A stretch of 64,000 nt of DNA from Owenweeksia sp048267305 (GCA_048267305.1 JBLWXT010000006.1:130634-194633), one strand, 5' to 3'; shown: positions 27,297 through 35,940, counted from the first letter of the stretch. The notes: generated by a model not told the origin, from the sequence alone. Made by a program: numbers and translations.

Positions 27297-28235
27297 CTAT
27301 TTGGAAACTGCTTTTGCTATTTTTTTAATGTCTTTAGATTTTAAGTGCGAGGTATAAGAGACGGCATCATCCATATTGTAAAGCACCCTTCCCTTGGATG
27401 CGTCAAAAACCCCAATGTAATCTCCGGCAAAATCTCTACCATATAGTAATATATAAATGGGGTCAGTAGATTTTAGGATCATTTCACTTAACGCACCCAT
27501 ATCCAAAATTTTATAAGAGTACTCATAATCTTTAAATAGTTTTTCTGGAACCGTTTCCGAACGTTTTCCAGTATAGGAATTAACATCTTGGGTTGCAAAA
27601 TGCGGAACATTTAAAGTTGCATTTTTTAGTTTAACTACTTCCTGCTTATCTACAAATTCATCTTCCCTAGGAGTCTTTAGGTTTTCAAGATCATTTTGAA
27701 GTACCTCAATATATAGCTTTAACAATCCGGGACTAAGGTTAAGTATCTCATCAAACTTGTCAGCATAAACATAATCATAGAGACTGATTGTACTTATAGG
27801 CGTTTCGTTTATTATGCCGAAAAGTTGAATATTCATATATAGACTAATAAATCCAAAATGCTCTTTTACCAGTCCTTGCCCTTTCCTTGTAGACTGGGCC
27901 CAGCCGTAATAGAGAAATTTAAGTTCATGCGACTCGCCATTAGAAGACTCCAATATTGTGTGTACCGGATCAAAGAATGTATACTCTTCATCCCCTTCGT
28001 ACTTGGCGTACTCCTCAAAATCCACAATTTTAAAATCCGAAATCTTCCAATACTTCTCAAAGACCTCTTCGTACTTTGAGCGTATTTCATTTGGTATTTT
28101 GCTTGACATTGGAATGATTGTCACTTTACTTGAATAATCTTTCTTTCCTAAGATTTTCCTATCTACATAGACCTGAGAAGCAACGGAACCAACAATACCC
28201 ACTACCATTAAAATGCTAAAAAGCGCTTTTTTCAT
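27297..28235 (-). CDS. Exported protein of unknown function divergent from a two-component system
   Basis: The start was set at the ATG of MKKALFSILMVV, because the longer frame lacks a signal and covers the divergent promoter region; it then encodes 312 residues with a signal peptide ending SVASQ. The rest is a mixed alpha-beta protein with many aromatic residues. No motif or family was recognised. Its upstream region is shared with the OmpR-type regulator gene at 28358 and holds the candidate operator, so it may belong to that regulon. Confidence 0.65.
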   Translation of the reverse strand: MKKALFSILMVVGIVGSVASQVYVDRKILGKKDYSSKVTIIPMSSKIPNEIRSKYEEVFEKYWKISDFKIVDFEEYAKYEGDEEYTFFDPVHTILESSNGESHELKFLYYGWAQSTRKGQGLVKEHFGFISLYMNIQLFGIINETPISTISLYDYVYADKFDEILNLSPGLLKLYIEVLQNDLENLKTPREDEFVDKQEVVKLKNATLNVPHFATQDVNSYTGKRSETVPEKLFKDYEYSYKILDMGALSEMILKSTDPIYILLYGRDFAGDYIGVFDASKGRVLYNMDDAVSYTSHLKSKDIKKIAKAVSK

Positions 28236-28300
28236 TTTTATTTTTAGTTTTATTCGGCAGGGAAAATACAAAAAGGTGTAAGGCGAATCATCAAAATGCT

Positions 28301-28320
28301 CTGTGATATTTTCGTGATAA
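28301..28320. promoter_or_regulatory. Candidate operator: TGTGAT/CGTGAT direct repeat, 11-bp spacing
   Basis: TGTGAT (28302-28307) and CGTGAT (28313-28318) are direct half-sites exactly 11 bp apart, the typical layout for OmpR/PhoB regulators. A near-identical site lies at 31240-31259. This copy is 38 bases before the regulator gene and 66 bases before the divergent gene. Confidence 0.5.
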
Positions 28321-28357
28321 ATACCCCCTAACTTCACGCACGCTTAAAAATTCCTTC

Positions 28358-29062
28358 ATGAAAAAAGTTTTGGTAATAGAGGACGATCCGGATATCATTG
28401 AATTAGTGAGTCTTCACCTTAGGGATTTGGACTGTGAGGTAAGTCAGGAAATGAATGGTAAACAGGGGTTTGAAACGGCCCACTCCAAGAGCTTTGATCT
28501 CATAGTTTTGGATTTAATGTTGCCTGGCATGGATGGCCTCGCCATTTGTCAAAAGCTCCGTGCACTTGAAAATTTCACTCCCATACTTATGCTTACCGCT
28601 AAAGCGGAGGAGTTTGACAAAGTACTGGGATTGGAATCCGGGGCAGATGATTACCTCACCAAGCCCTTTGGAATCCGTGAATTTATAGCTCGCGTAAAAG
28701 CCATCCTGCGAAGACAGGAAATACAAAAAACCAAAGGCAATGACACCTCCGCGAAAGCGGAAATTCAGCACGGGGATTTACTCATAGACCTTACCAAACG
28801 AAAGGTAAGCCGCGGTGGCGACCGTATTGATCTTACCCCAAAAGAGTTTGACCTGCTTTGCCTTATGGCCGAAAACCCAGGACGCAGTTTTGACCGCGAT
28901 CAATTGCTTTCTACCGTATGGGGATATGAATTTAGTGGATACGAGCACACGGTGAACTCTCATATAAATCGGCTTCGTTCGAAAATTGAAACCGACCTCA
29001 GCAATCCCAAATACATACTTACCACCTGGGGCATTGGTTACCGTTTTAACGATGAAATTTAG
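28358..29062 (+). CDS. OmpR/PhoB family response regulator
   Basis: The 234-residue regulator has a receiver domain with EDD at 8-10, phospho-acceptor Asp52 (VLDLMLPGMDG) and KPFGIREF, and a winged-helix effector domain from about 145 (DLTPKEFDLLCLMAENPGRS, then the recognition segment HTVNSHINRLRSKIE). The linker at about 131-136 is encoded by a small palindrome (TCCGC-GAAA-GCGGA) that looks like an inserted repeat. The kinase gene follows after five bases. The repeated half-sites upstream suggest autoregulation. Confidence 0.95.
   Translation: MKKVLVIEDDPDIIELVSLHLRDLDCEVSQEMNGKQGFETAHSKSFDLIVLDLMLPGMDGLAICQKLRALENFTPILMLTAKAEEFDKVLGLESGADDYLTKPFGIREFIARVKAILRRQEIQKTKGNDTSAKAEIQHGDLLIDLTKRKVSRGGDRIDLTPKEFDLLCLMAENPGRSFDRDQLLSTVWGYEFSGYEHTVNSHINRLRSKIETDLSNPKYILTTWGIGYRFNDEI
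28748..28761. repeat. Small palindrome inside the regulator linker
   Basis: TCCGC-GAAA-GCGGA is a 5-bp stem with a GNRA-type loop; its core CCGCGAAAGCGG occurs in inverted orientation at 18325-18336 within mfd. It encodes the linker residues SAKAE in frame. Confidence 0.4.
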
Positions 29063-29067
29063 TTGTC

Positions 29068-30534
29068 ATGAAAAAGTCAAGTTTTAGAAAAAGCCTTTTG
29101 TGGCGACTATCCGGTGCATTACTTCTTATCCTTATTTTATTGGGAATTGCTTACGTTTCCATCACCACCTATAGTGCCCGAAAATATTACCAGGAAACCA
29201 CACAGCGGCTAAATGCCGATGTGGCCCGTGAAATGCTGAAAGAGGTAAATCCTTTTGTAAATGGAGAGGTGAATGCCGAAGCCGTGGGGAAAATAATGCA
29301 CTCCATGATGGCCGTGAATCCATCGCTGGAAGTATATCTGCTTGATCCCTCAGGAAACATATTGAAGTATGTGGTACTTGATAAAAAGGTTCGCCTAAAA
29401 AACCTTGACCTGGCTCCTATAAAGCAGTTTTTGGCCGATAGTAGCAAAACCTACGTTTTGGGTGACGATCCACGTACTCCCGGTGAACAAACCATTTTTT
29501 CGGCCAGTGAGGTTCACGATTCTACCGATGCATTACAAGGCTATGTGTATATGGTGCTGGCCAGCGAAGAATATGAAAATATTGCCGGGGCCCTTTCCAC
29601 CAGTTACTTTATGAAACTAGGCACCCAAACTTTTATCATCACCCTTCTTGCAGCATTTGGTTTGGGTATAGTATTGATTGCCATGCTTACGCGGAATTTG
29701 AGAACGGTAATGCAAACGGTAAAAAGGTTTGAGGAAGGCGATTATCAGGCACGAATTCCGGTACAGAAAAGTGGAGAGCTGGCGGATTTATCGGAGACTT
29801 TTAACCACATGGCAGATACCATTCTTAAAAACATTGAAGAGCTTAAGGAGGTGGACAAGTTGAGGCGAGAGTTGATTGCCAATGTATCGCACGACTTACG
29901 CAGCCCAATGTCGGTAATACAGGGCTACATAGAAACTATGATGATAAAGGGCGATAAACTTAGCCCGGAGGAGCAGAAAAAGTATTTGGGAATTATCTTT
30001 AAAAGCAGTGAAAAGCTAAACAAACTGGTGGCTGATCTTTTTGAGCTGAGTAAACTGGAAGCAAAACAGGTAAAACTGCAGAAAGAGCGATTTAACTTTA
30101 ATGAACTTTTGCAGGACACTGCTCAGCAATATCAGCTTAAAGCCGATGAAAAGGGAATACGCCTAAAAACGGAATTTGCAGCTGAGGCCATGGTAAATGC
30201 GGACATCGCATTGATGCAACGTGCCATCCAAAACCTAATGGACAACGCCCTGAAGTACACTCCAGAAAACGGAGAAGTAGCCATAAAGGCTAGTTTAAAA
30301 AACAACAAACTGGAAGTAGCCATAACCAATACCGGCAAGGGAATACCTAAAGATCAGTTGCCGTACATATTTGACCGCTACTTCATGCTGGACAAGGAAA
30401 AGCACGGAATAGACGGCTCAGGATTAGGCCTGGCAATTGTTAAAAAAATCGTTGATATCCACGAAGCCAATATTACGGTTGCCAGTAAAGTTGATGGTGA
30501 TACTTCCTTTAAAATGGTGCTGCCCGCGGCATAG
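29068..30534 (+). CDS. Sensor histidine kinase (HAMP, HisKA, HATPase)
   Basis: The 488-residue kinase has an N-terminal membrane helix (about 12-32), a periplasmic sensor of about 155 residues, a second helix (about 193-213) and a HAMP domain (MLTRNLRTVMQTVKRFEEGD). Then come HisKA with the phospho-acceptor in NVSHDLRSPMSVIQGY and an HATPase domain (NLMDNALKYTPENG, GSGLGLAIVKKI). It is an orthodox class I kinase and pairs with the regulator five bases upstream. The signal is unknown. Confidence 0.94.
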   Translation: MKKSSFRKSLLWRLSGALLLILILLGIAYVSITTYSARKYYQETTQRLNADVAREMLKEVNPFVNGEVNAEAVGKIMHSMMAVNPSLEVYLLDPSGNILKYVVLDKKVRLKNLDLAPIKQFLADSSKTYVLGDDPRTPGEQTIFSASEVHDSTDALQGYVYMVLASEEYENIAGALSTSYFMKLGTQTFIITLLAAFGLGIVLIAMLTRNLRTVMQTVKRFEEGDYQARIPVQKSGELADLSETFNHMADTILKNIEELKEVDKLRRELIANVSHDLRSPMSVIQGYIETMMIKGDKLSPEEQKKYLGIIFKSSEKLNKLVADLFELSKLEAKQVKLQKERFNFNELLQDTAQQYQLKADEKGIRLKTEFAAEAMVNADIALMQRAIQNLMDNALKYTPENGEVAIKASLKNNKLEVAITNTGKGIPKDQLPYIFDRYFMLDKEKHGIDGSGLGLAIVKKIVDIHEANITVASKVDGDTSFKMVLPAA

Positions 30535-30545
30535 GAACTCTCCGT

Positions 30546-31154
30546 TTATTTTAGGCCTTCCTCTATAAGTGAAGAAAAATGTTCAAACTGATTCTTCATT
30601 AATAAATCAAACATTGATGAGGGCACGGCACCGCCTGATTTCCATAAAACAATCATACCATCTACCACCAATATAGTTAGCGGGTAACCACTATTCGTAA
30701 GGTTTCGGATATCCACCTTTTCCATTCGATACTGCTGAAACAAAAATGGGTGGTTTTCAAAGAACTTTTCGGCATATTCGGGCTCCTCATAAGTGATGGC
30801 AATAAAGTCTACTCTTTCGCTATACTCTTTTACCAGTTGATTAAACATAGGTATTTCAGCCACACAAGGCGAGCATGAAGTAAACCAAAAATTATAGATG
30901 GCTACCTTCTTTGTAGTATCGCTACTGAAAGGTTTGCCATCAAATCCAGTAGCGGTGAACAAAGGAATTGGCAAACCGATTTTAGAGGAATCAATCCCGG
31001 TAGAGTTCCAGTACTTCACCTTTTCTTCCAGGGTCATTTTAGAATCATCACGATTTACCCTTTTGAATTGCTTGGTATTTTGCCCAATTGACATTAATGA
31101 CAACATCAATGAAATTAAAAGGAAATGGTTTTTACAGCTACCGGATACATTCAT
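30546..31154 (-). CDS. TlpA-like thioredoxin-fold protein
   Basis: The start was placed at the ATG of MNVSGSCKNHF, ten codons inside the longest frame, giving 202 residues with a signal peptide ending MSIGQ. A thioredoxin fold follows, with the redox motif CSPC preceded by YNFWFTSC and a cis-proline in NSGYPLTILV. TlpA/ResA-like proteins reduce periplasmic disulfides, often for cytochrome maturation. The insertion before the motif and the long N-terminal extension are of the AhpC/TSA-type family of Bacteroidota. It is divergent from the lipoprotein gene at 31308 across the second candidate operator. Confidence 0.85.
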   Translation of the reverse strand: MNVSGSCKNHFLLISLMLSLMSIGQNTKQFKRVNRDDSKMTLEEKVKYWNSTGIDSSKIGLPIPLFTATGFDGKPFSSDTTKKVAIYNFWFTSCSPCVAEIPMFNQLVKEYSERVDFIAITYEEPEYAEKFFENHPFLFQQYRMEKVDIRNLTNSGYPLTILVVDGMIVLWKSGGAVPSSMFDLLMKNQFEHFSSLIEEGLK

Positions 31155-31239
31155 TGAGGAAATTTTGGAGTTACCAAAATACAAGATTAACGGATGGGCA
31201 TTTAGATTTTAAACCATTTATCACCAAACCTTTACTCTT

Positions 31240-31259
31240 CTGTGATACTTCCGTGATTC
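31240..31259. promoter_or_regulatory. Second copy of the candidate TGTGAT/CGTGAT operator
   Basis: TGTGAT (31241-31246) and CGTGAT (31252-31257) repeat the half-sites, spacing and flanking context of 28301-28320. The copy lies 49 bases before the lipoprotein gene and 86 bases before the divergent thioredoxin-like gene. Confidence 0.5.
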
Positions 31260-31307
31260 TTTACAGGGACTTTTGGAGGGTATTAAAAAACACAAATACC
31301 TAAGAAT

Positions 31308-32201
31308 ATGAAAAAATCAATGATTTGGGCTATTGCAGCCCTAATGTCCACTACAGTGGCCTGTGATGACGAAGATGACAACGGAAACACCTCAACCAAT
31401 GGCAGCTTAAAAATGAATATCGCCAACCTTGCCGAGCTTAGCGCAGATGAGCGTTACGAAGGATGGATCATTGTAAATGGAAGCCCTGTGAGTACAGGAC
31501 TCTTTACCGTGAACAGTGCCGGAGTACCATCTCAAACCAGTTTTGAGGTAAGCCAGTCCAACCTTGATGCCGCCACCGATTATGTGCTTTCCATTGAACC
31601 CTTTCCAGATACAGATCCTGCACCAAGCGCTATTAAAATTGCGGGAGGTTCTTTTTCAGGAAACAATGCTACGGTAAACGTAAACCACCCAGCTGCATTG
31701 GCTGCCGATTTTAACACAGCTGCTGGCAAGTATATTTTAGCCACACCAACCACCACCGACACTACAGATGAAAAAAGTGGAATCTGGTTTTTGGACATCA
31801 GCGGTGGATCACCTGCTCAAGGACTTAATCTGCCAACTTTACCAGCCGGATGGGCTTATGAAGGTTGGGTGGTACTTCACGGAACCCCTATTTCCACTGG
31901 TCGTTTTACAGATGTAGCCATGGCCGATGATGCTGCGCCATTTAGCGGAAGCGATGCTTCAGGACCTCCCTTTCCTGGTGAAGATTTCGTAACCAATGCA
32001 CCAGCTCCACACACTTTCCCTACAGACTTAAGCGGTGCAACTGCGGTTATCTCTATTGAGCCTCAGCCAGACAACTCACCTATGCCTTTTGCCTTTAAAC
32101 CTTTGGTTCATATGATTTCGGCCACCGCAGCTGACCATGTTACATATAACATGACCAATCAGGTAAGCAGCAATTTTCCGGCAGGAACGGTTAGCAAATA
32201 A
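31308..32201 (+). CDS. Lipoprotein with two RskA-like repeat units
   Basis: The 297-residue product is a lipoprotein (Cys19 in TTVACDD, followed by an acidic patch DDEDDN). Two related units follow: YEGWIIVNGSPVSTGLFTVN (about 46-65) and YEGWVVLHGTPISTGRFTDV (about 185-204), each ending in a matching ISIEP/LSIEP strand with PxPDxxPxP. The units resemble the extracytoplasmic domain of anti-sigma factor RskA, but there is no sigma-binding part, so a regulatory role cannot be assumed. It carries the candidate operator of the adjacent two-component system and is followed by a terminator. Confidence 0.7.
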   Translation: MKKSMIWAIAALMSTTVACDDEDDNGNTSTNGSLKMNIANLAELSADERYEGWIIVNGSPVSTGLFTVNSAGVPSQTSFEVSQSNLDAATDYVLSIEPFPDTDPAPSAIKIAGGSFSGNNATVNVNHPAALAADFNTAAGKYILATPTTTDTTDEKSGIWFLDISGGSPAQGLNLPTLPAGWAYEGWVVLHGTPISTGRFTDVAMADDAAPFSGSDASGPPFPGEDFVTNAPAPHTFPTDLSGATAVISIEPQPDNSPMPFAFKPLVHMISATAADHVTYNMTNQVSSNFPAGTVSK

Positions 32202-32226
32202 TTACTATTTGATTTTGTGTTGATTT

Positions 32227-32266
32227 GGGCTGTCTCGGTTTTACTGAGACGGCCCTTTCTCTTTTT
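32227..32266 (+). terminator. Rho-independent terminator
   Basis: GGGCTGTCTC (32227-32236) pairs with GAGACGGCCC (32245-32254) with one wobble, followed by a T-rich run (TTTCTCTTTTT). It ends the RskA-like lipoprotein gene. Confidence 0.75.
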
Positions 32267-32316
32267 ATTCTTAAAAACCCGCTTACTTTCGTTGTTATTC
32301 CAATAGAAAATCCAGA

Positions 32317-32814
32317 ATGGAGAAAACCCAAAAATTCATCGCCTACTTAGCTCCCGTTATAGACAAGGGTATGTATCATTATCCGCAGATGGACATCCCA
32401 CAGGAGATTGCCAATGCCATATTGGGCGACAGCAATATGCTACGGGTGATTGTACATTTTGAAAATGGAGTGAAAGTGCATCGCGCATTGAAACGCAATA
32501 AAAACGGAGAGACGTTTATTTCGCTGGGGAAATCAACATTGAAGGATGCCAGGGTAGAGCCCGGTACAGAACTGCCTTTAGTATTGGAAGTGGATCGCAC
32601 AGAATTTGGATTTGAAGTGCCCGAGGAATTTGCTGAGCTAATGAATCAGGACCCGGAGGGGAAAAGGGCCTTTATGGAGCTAAAGCCTGGAATGAAGAGA
32701 AACTTCCTGCATTTCATCATTTCTGCCAAAACGGTTGACACGCGTATTAAACGCTCTTTACAACTTATGGAGAATTTGAAGATGGGGATTATATCGGCAC
32801 AGAAGCAGCGATAA
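32317..32814 (+). CDS. YdeI/OmdA family protein (DUF1905-like)
   Basis: The 165-residue protein has a DUF1905-like barrel (about 5-100, with VIDKGMYHYPQMDIPQEI and FISLGKSTLKDA) and a C-terminal OmdA/YdeI helical part (MKRNFLHFIISAKTVDTRIK) in which the conserved Arg/Lys residues are present. The family occurs widely with no firm biochemical role, and has been linked to bacteriocin and polymyxin tolerance in some species. It is monocistronic and convergent with a LytTR gene. Confidence 0.82.
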   Translation: MEKTQKFIAYLAPVIDKGMYHYPQMDIPQEIANAILGDSNMLRVIVHFENGVKVHRALKRNKNGETFISLGKSTLKDARVEPGTELPLVLEVDRTEFGFEVPEEFAELMNQDPEGKRAFMELKPGMKRNFLHFIISAKTVDTRIKRSLQLMENLKMGIISAQKQR

Positions 32815-32853
32815 ATTCACGCAAAGTCGCTAAGTGTTATTTTGCGTACAACT

Positions 32854-33588
32854 TCACAAGTTAAGCACGGCCTTCAACACCTGAAAACCATTGCGGCTAA
32901 CGGGTATTTTACTACCATCCTTCAATAAAGCTACATGGCTGTTTTTTTCATACGGATCAATGCGGGTAATGTGGGAGATATTGATAAGATGTGAGCGATG
33001 CACGCGAACAAATGAATCCTCGCTAAGCGTGTTTTCAAAATGAGTGAGGGTTTTCTTTTTCATAAAGTTTCCCTGCTCGGTAAAAATCTTCACATAGTCG
33101 TCATCCGCCTCCAGGCGCACAATTTCCTTTATGGGGATAATGCGGATTTTGCTGCCATCCTTAATTACCACTCGATTTTGATTTTTGGCTTGCGTGGCCT
33201 CTTCCACCACTTTTTGCACATTGCCTTGAGCCGGCTCATTGTTCTCCAAAAATTTCTGTATCGCCTTATCAAAACGATCTTTTGAAAATGGTTTAAGGAG
33301 ATAATCCACAGCATTGCTTTCAAAGGCTTTTATGGCAAACTCATCAAAGGCCGTGGCAAAAATCACGGCAGGCGGCTCATCCAGCAACTCCAACATTTCA
33401 AAACCTGTGATTTTTGGCATTTGAATATCCAGAAGTATAAGATCGGGCTTATGTTCATTAATGGCCTTCATACCTTCAAATCCATCGTGGCAGCGAGCTA
33501 CAACTTCAATTTGCGGATAGGCCGCTAAGTACTCTTGCACCAGATCACATGCCAGTGGTTCATCATCTATTAATATTACCTTAATCAT
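32854..33588 (-). CDS. LytTR family response regulator
   Basis: The 244-residue regulator has a receiver domain with IDDE at 7-10, phospho-acceptor Asp54 (LILLDIQMPKI) and KPFSKDRF, then a LytTR DNA-binding domain from about 140 (IKEIVRLEADDDYVKIFT, FVRVHRSHLINI). It is the last gene of the LiaF/DUF4288/LytS unit and overlaps the kinase gene by eight bases. The pair probably responds to envelope conditions, judged from the LiaF-like protein in the operon. Confidence 0.93.
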   Translation of the reverse strand: MIKVILIDDEPLACDLVQEYLAAYPQIEVVARCHDGFEGMKAINEHKPDLILLDIQMPKITGFEMLELLDEPPAVIFATAFDEFAIKAFESNAVDYLLKPFSKDRFDKAIQKFLENNEPAQGNVQKVVEEATQAKNQNRVVIKDGSKIRIIPIKEIVRLEADDDYVKIFTEQGNFMKKKTLTHFENTLSEDSFVRVHRSHLINISHITRIDPYEKNSHVALLKDGSKIPVSRNGFQVLKAVLNL

Positions 33589-34621
33589 TGAGTTTTGGAA
33601 TTTTAATGGTTACTGTGTAATGGTTTTCATGAGCCTCGGCTTGCAGTAAATCTGTTCGGGCAAACAACAGGTACAACCTCCTTTTTACAGAGCGAAGTCC
33701 GAATCCCGTACCTCCCGGGGGCTGCATATCCGGATCAAAAGGATTTACAATAGTGAGTAAAAGCAAATTGTCGGAAACCTCACATTTAAAATCAATCACC
33801 AGGCTTCCCGTTGTGCCATACAGTCCAAACTTAATGGCATTTTCCAGCACAGGTTGTAAAATCAATGGAGGCAACTTCCATGTCAATAAATCATCGGCAC
33901 AAGCCATTTCCACCTTTAGGCGATGACCAAAGCGCACTTGTTCTATATCCAGGTAAAGTTTTAAATAATCGAGCTCCTCCTGTAAAGTGATAAATTTTTG
34001 ATCTTCCCGCTTTAGCGTTCCCCGCAAAAAATCTGACAGCTGCTGTACCATGGTTCGGGCCTCCTCTTGCCGGGTTCCTATTAAAGAGTTTATGGAGTTT
34101 AGGCTATTAAACAAAAAGTGAGGCTGCAACTGCTGCCGAAGTTTAAAAAGCTCCGCCTCCTTAGACATTCTATCCGTCTCCTCCTTTCTGCGCTGCTCAT
34201 CTTCCTTCTCGCCCAGGCGATACCAAATAAGGCAACAGGTGGTTGTGCCTATTAAAACGAGCAAGGCCACGGTAAACCTATAGAGTTGGGTATGCTGCAC
34301 AAAGCCTTCATAATCCGCAGAACGGGTGATACCTATGATTACCACAGATGATAACCAAAGCCAGATATAGGCTAAAAACAGGGAGGTGAGAATAACCAAA
34401 ACTCCCTTACCACGAGAGGGATGGTAATAGGACAAGGTGTTTGCTACAAAAAACAGCAAGGACCCCAGCCCCAGCCAACTAAAAACCGCATCCATTATGG
34501 CCGGAGTTAGGGGCATATCGTAATAATAAACCACTCCAAAGGCCTGCAAACTGCACAGGCTAATGAGAGTGATTAAAAAATACCAGCGGTTTTGGCCGTA
34601 TATAAGTGGGTTTAGAACCAT
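33581..34621 (-). CDS. LytS-type sensor histidine kinase
   Basis: The 346-residue kinase has four predicted membrane helices in the first 140 residues. A His_kinase domain follows with LQPHFLFNSLNSINSLIG near 164-181, then an HATPase domain with LQPVLENAIKFGLYG and GFGLRSVKRRL. It lacks a distinct periplasmic sensor. The adjacent LytTR regulator overlaps its end. The fact that LiaF-like and DUF4288 proteins are encoded just upstream suggests they supply or modify the signal, which is inference. Confidence 0.92.
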   Translation of the reverse strand: MVLNPLIYGQNRWYFLITLISLCSLQAFGVVYYYDMPLTPAIMDAVFSWLGLGSLLFFVANTLSYYHPSRGKGVLVILTSLFLAYIWLWLSSVVIIGITRSADYEGFVQHTQLYRFTVALLVLIGTTTCCLIWYRLGEKEDEQRRKEETDRMSKEAELFKLRQQLQPHFLFNSLNSINSLIGTRQEEARTMVQQLSDFLRGTLKREDQKFITLQEELDYLKLYLDIEQVRFGHRLKVEMACADDLLTWKLPPLILQPVLENAIKFGLYGTTGSLVIDFKCEVSDNLLLLTIVNPFDPDMQPPGGTGFGLRSVKRRLYLLFARTDLLQAEAHENHYTVTIKIPKLND

Positions 34622-34627
34622 CAGGTT

Positions 34628-34978
34628 TTAGTTTGGAACCGGATAAAGATAAGACTGCAGGATTTTATCAAACTTATCGCGCAATCCATTTAAATACTCC
34701 CTTGGTGAATCGGGTTCAATGGTTTTGGAGTCCAGTTGAATAATTCTTTGATTTATGTTGAGTTTTACCAGATCCACCACCCCAACAAATTTCCACTTTA
34801 CGTTTCGTCCAAATTTGTTTTTAAAGGTTTCACTTTCCGTCTGGCCTTTGGTTTGGCATTGGTGAAAAGCCTCAAACTCATTTGAGGCTTTTACCAGATA
34901 TAATTCTTCGCTGTATTGCTTTTGGGCAGCTCCTTCTATATCAATTTCAAAAAGAAGCCTGGAGTTGAACAATTCCAT
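34628..34978 (-). CDS. DUF4288 domain protein
   Basis: The 116-residue protein matches the DUF4288 pattern: an N-terminal strand (FNSRLLFEIDIE), YLVKASNEFEAFHQCQTKGQ and the conserved VKWKFVGVVDLV. It has no signal peptide and no membrane helix, so it is cytoplasmic. The function is unknown. It lies four bases after the LiaF-like gene and six before the kinase, inside the same operon. Confidence 0.8.
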   Translation of the reverse strand: MELFNSRLLFEIDIEGAAQKQYSEELYLVKASNEFEAFHQCQTKGQTESETFKNKFGRNVKWKFVGVVDLVKLNINQRIIQLDSKTIEPDSPREYLNGLRDKFDKILQSYLYPVPN

Positions 34979-34982
34979 CTCT

Positions 34983-35747
34983 CTAGTAATTTACGATGTC
35001 TAATCCGCCAAATATCACTATCCCCGTAAGTACAAGTATTTTATCATCCGGCACCACCTGCACTGCTGAAGAGCGCTTGTCTTCCACTCCGCCCAGTATT
35101 CCGGAAACATCATTGCGAACCTCCCAATTTGGGGGTACAATCAATTTCATTCCTCCAAACACTACCACTACTTCCAGGTTAATGGTTCCTTCAAAATCGG
35201 CATCAAGTAGGTTTATCTCTGTTCCACCAAACACGGTAACGGATTCGCCACCTCTAAACTGCTTGGATTGTACTCTCTTTTTTAGTCCGTTAAAAATGGA
35301 TACACTATCTATTTTATGTGAATTATCGGCAGTAAAACCCTTGTAGTCATATCCCCTTTCGCGCTCTTCACTAAAGGCTCCTCCTTTATCAGGATCAGTA
35401 TTTATGTGATAAGATTTTTTTTTTCGAGGGCGAAGCAGAACGATAAGGCCAATGGCGATTACCACTATAGGTCCGAAATATCTTCTGAGATTAATGCTTA
35501 GGTTAAAAACATCTTCAACGAAGAAAAATCCACCAACGGCAATTAAAATCCATGAAGCCGGGTTTTTAAACTTGCTACCCAAACCAATGGCCACTCCAAT
35601 TGCTACTGGTATCATATACCATTGAACTAACCAATCGGGAAAAAATATCCCCATTCTGCGAAGCAGCCAAACCAATCCTATTCCTAAAATTATTATTCCG
35701 GTGGTTATCCCTTTTCTACTGCGGTTATTTCTCATTTCTGTAGTCAT
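34983..35747 (-). CDS. LiaF-like membrane protein (cell-envelope stress family)
   Basis: The 254-residue protein has an N-terminal LiaI/LiaF-like membrane region of about four helices (residues 15-105), a charged basic linker with RKKKSYHI, and a C-terminal LiaF-type soluble domain. The latter reads SIFNGLKKRVQSKQF, FGGTEINLLDADFEG and VVFGGMKLIVPPNWEV. In Firmicutes, LiaF restrains a sensor kinase that responds to cell-wall antibiotics. Here the gene opens an operon with a LytS/LytTR pair rather than LiaRS. A similar restraint on that kinase is plausible but untested. Confidence 0.85.
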   Translation of the reverse strand: MTTEMRNNRSRKGITTGIIILGIGLVWLLRRMGIFFPDWLVQWYMIPVAIGVAIGLGSKFKNPASWILIAVGGFFFVEDVFNLSINLRRYFGPIVVIAIGLIVLLRPRKKKSYHINTDPDKGGAFSEERERGYDYKGFTADNSHKIDSVSIFNGLKKRVQSKQFRGGESVTVFGGTEINLLDADFEGTINLEVVVVFGGMKLIVPPNWEVRNDVSGILGGVEDKRSSAVQVVPDDKILVLTGIVIFGGLDIVNY

Positions 35748-35784
35748 CTTATTTTGGTATTAGGTTATTCTTTTATTGATGACT

Positions 35785-35814
35785 CAAAAGTATGGGTACA
35801 TCTAGAGCTGCAAA
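35785..35814 (-). promoter_or_regulatory. Predicted promoter of the LiaF/DUF4288/LytS/LytTR operon
   Basis: On the minus strand TTTG (35814-35811) and TACTTTTG (35792-35785) are separated by 18 bases. This is the only bipartite -33/-7 match found beside an operon here with both boxes perfect. The -7 box ends 37 bases before the start codon at 35747. Confidence 0.6.
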
Positions 35815-35940
35815 AACCTATTGCGGTAAAAGGGAATGGAAAGGTCGGTGAATGGTGGAATGGAGGGGGTGACGTTGTTGGTATGGGTTATTGATTGAAG
35901 TCTATCATTAAGTCAAAAGCTAAATTCCCTAAATTTGAGT

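Noticed and set aside
32815..32853. Repeat fragment TTCACGCAAAGTCGCTAAG after the YdeI-like gene
   Set aside because: It resembles a common Bacteroidota dispersed repeat, but it is a single short remnant with no function visible.
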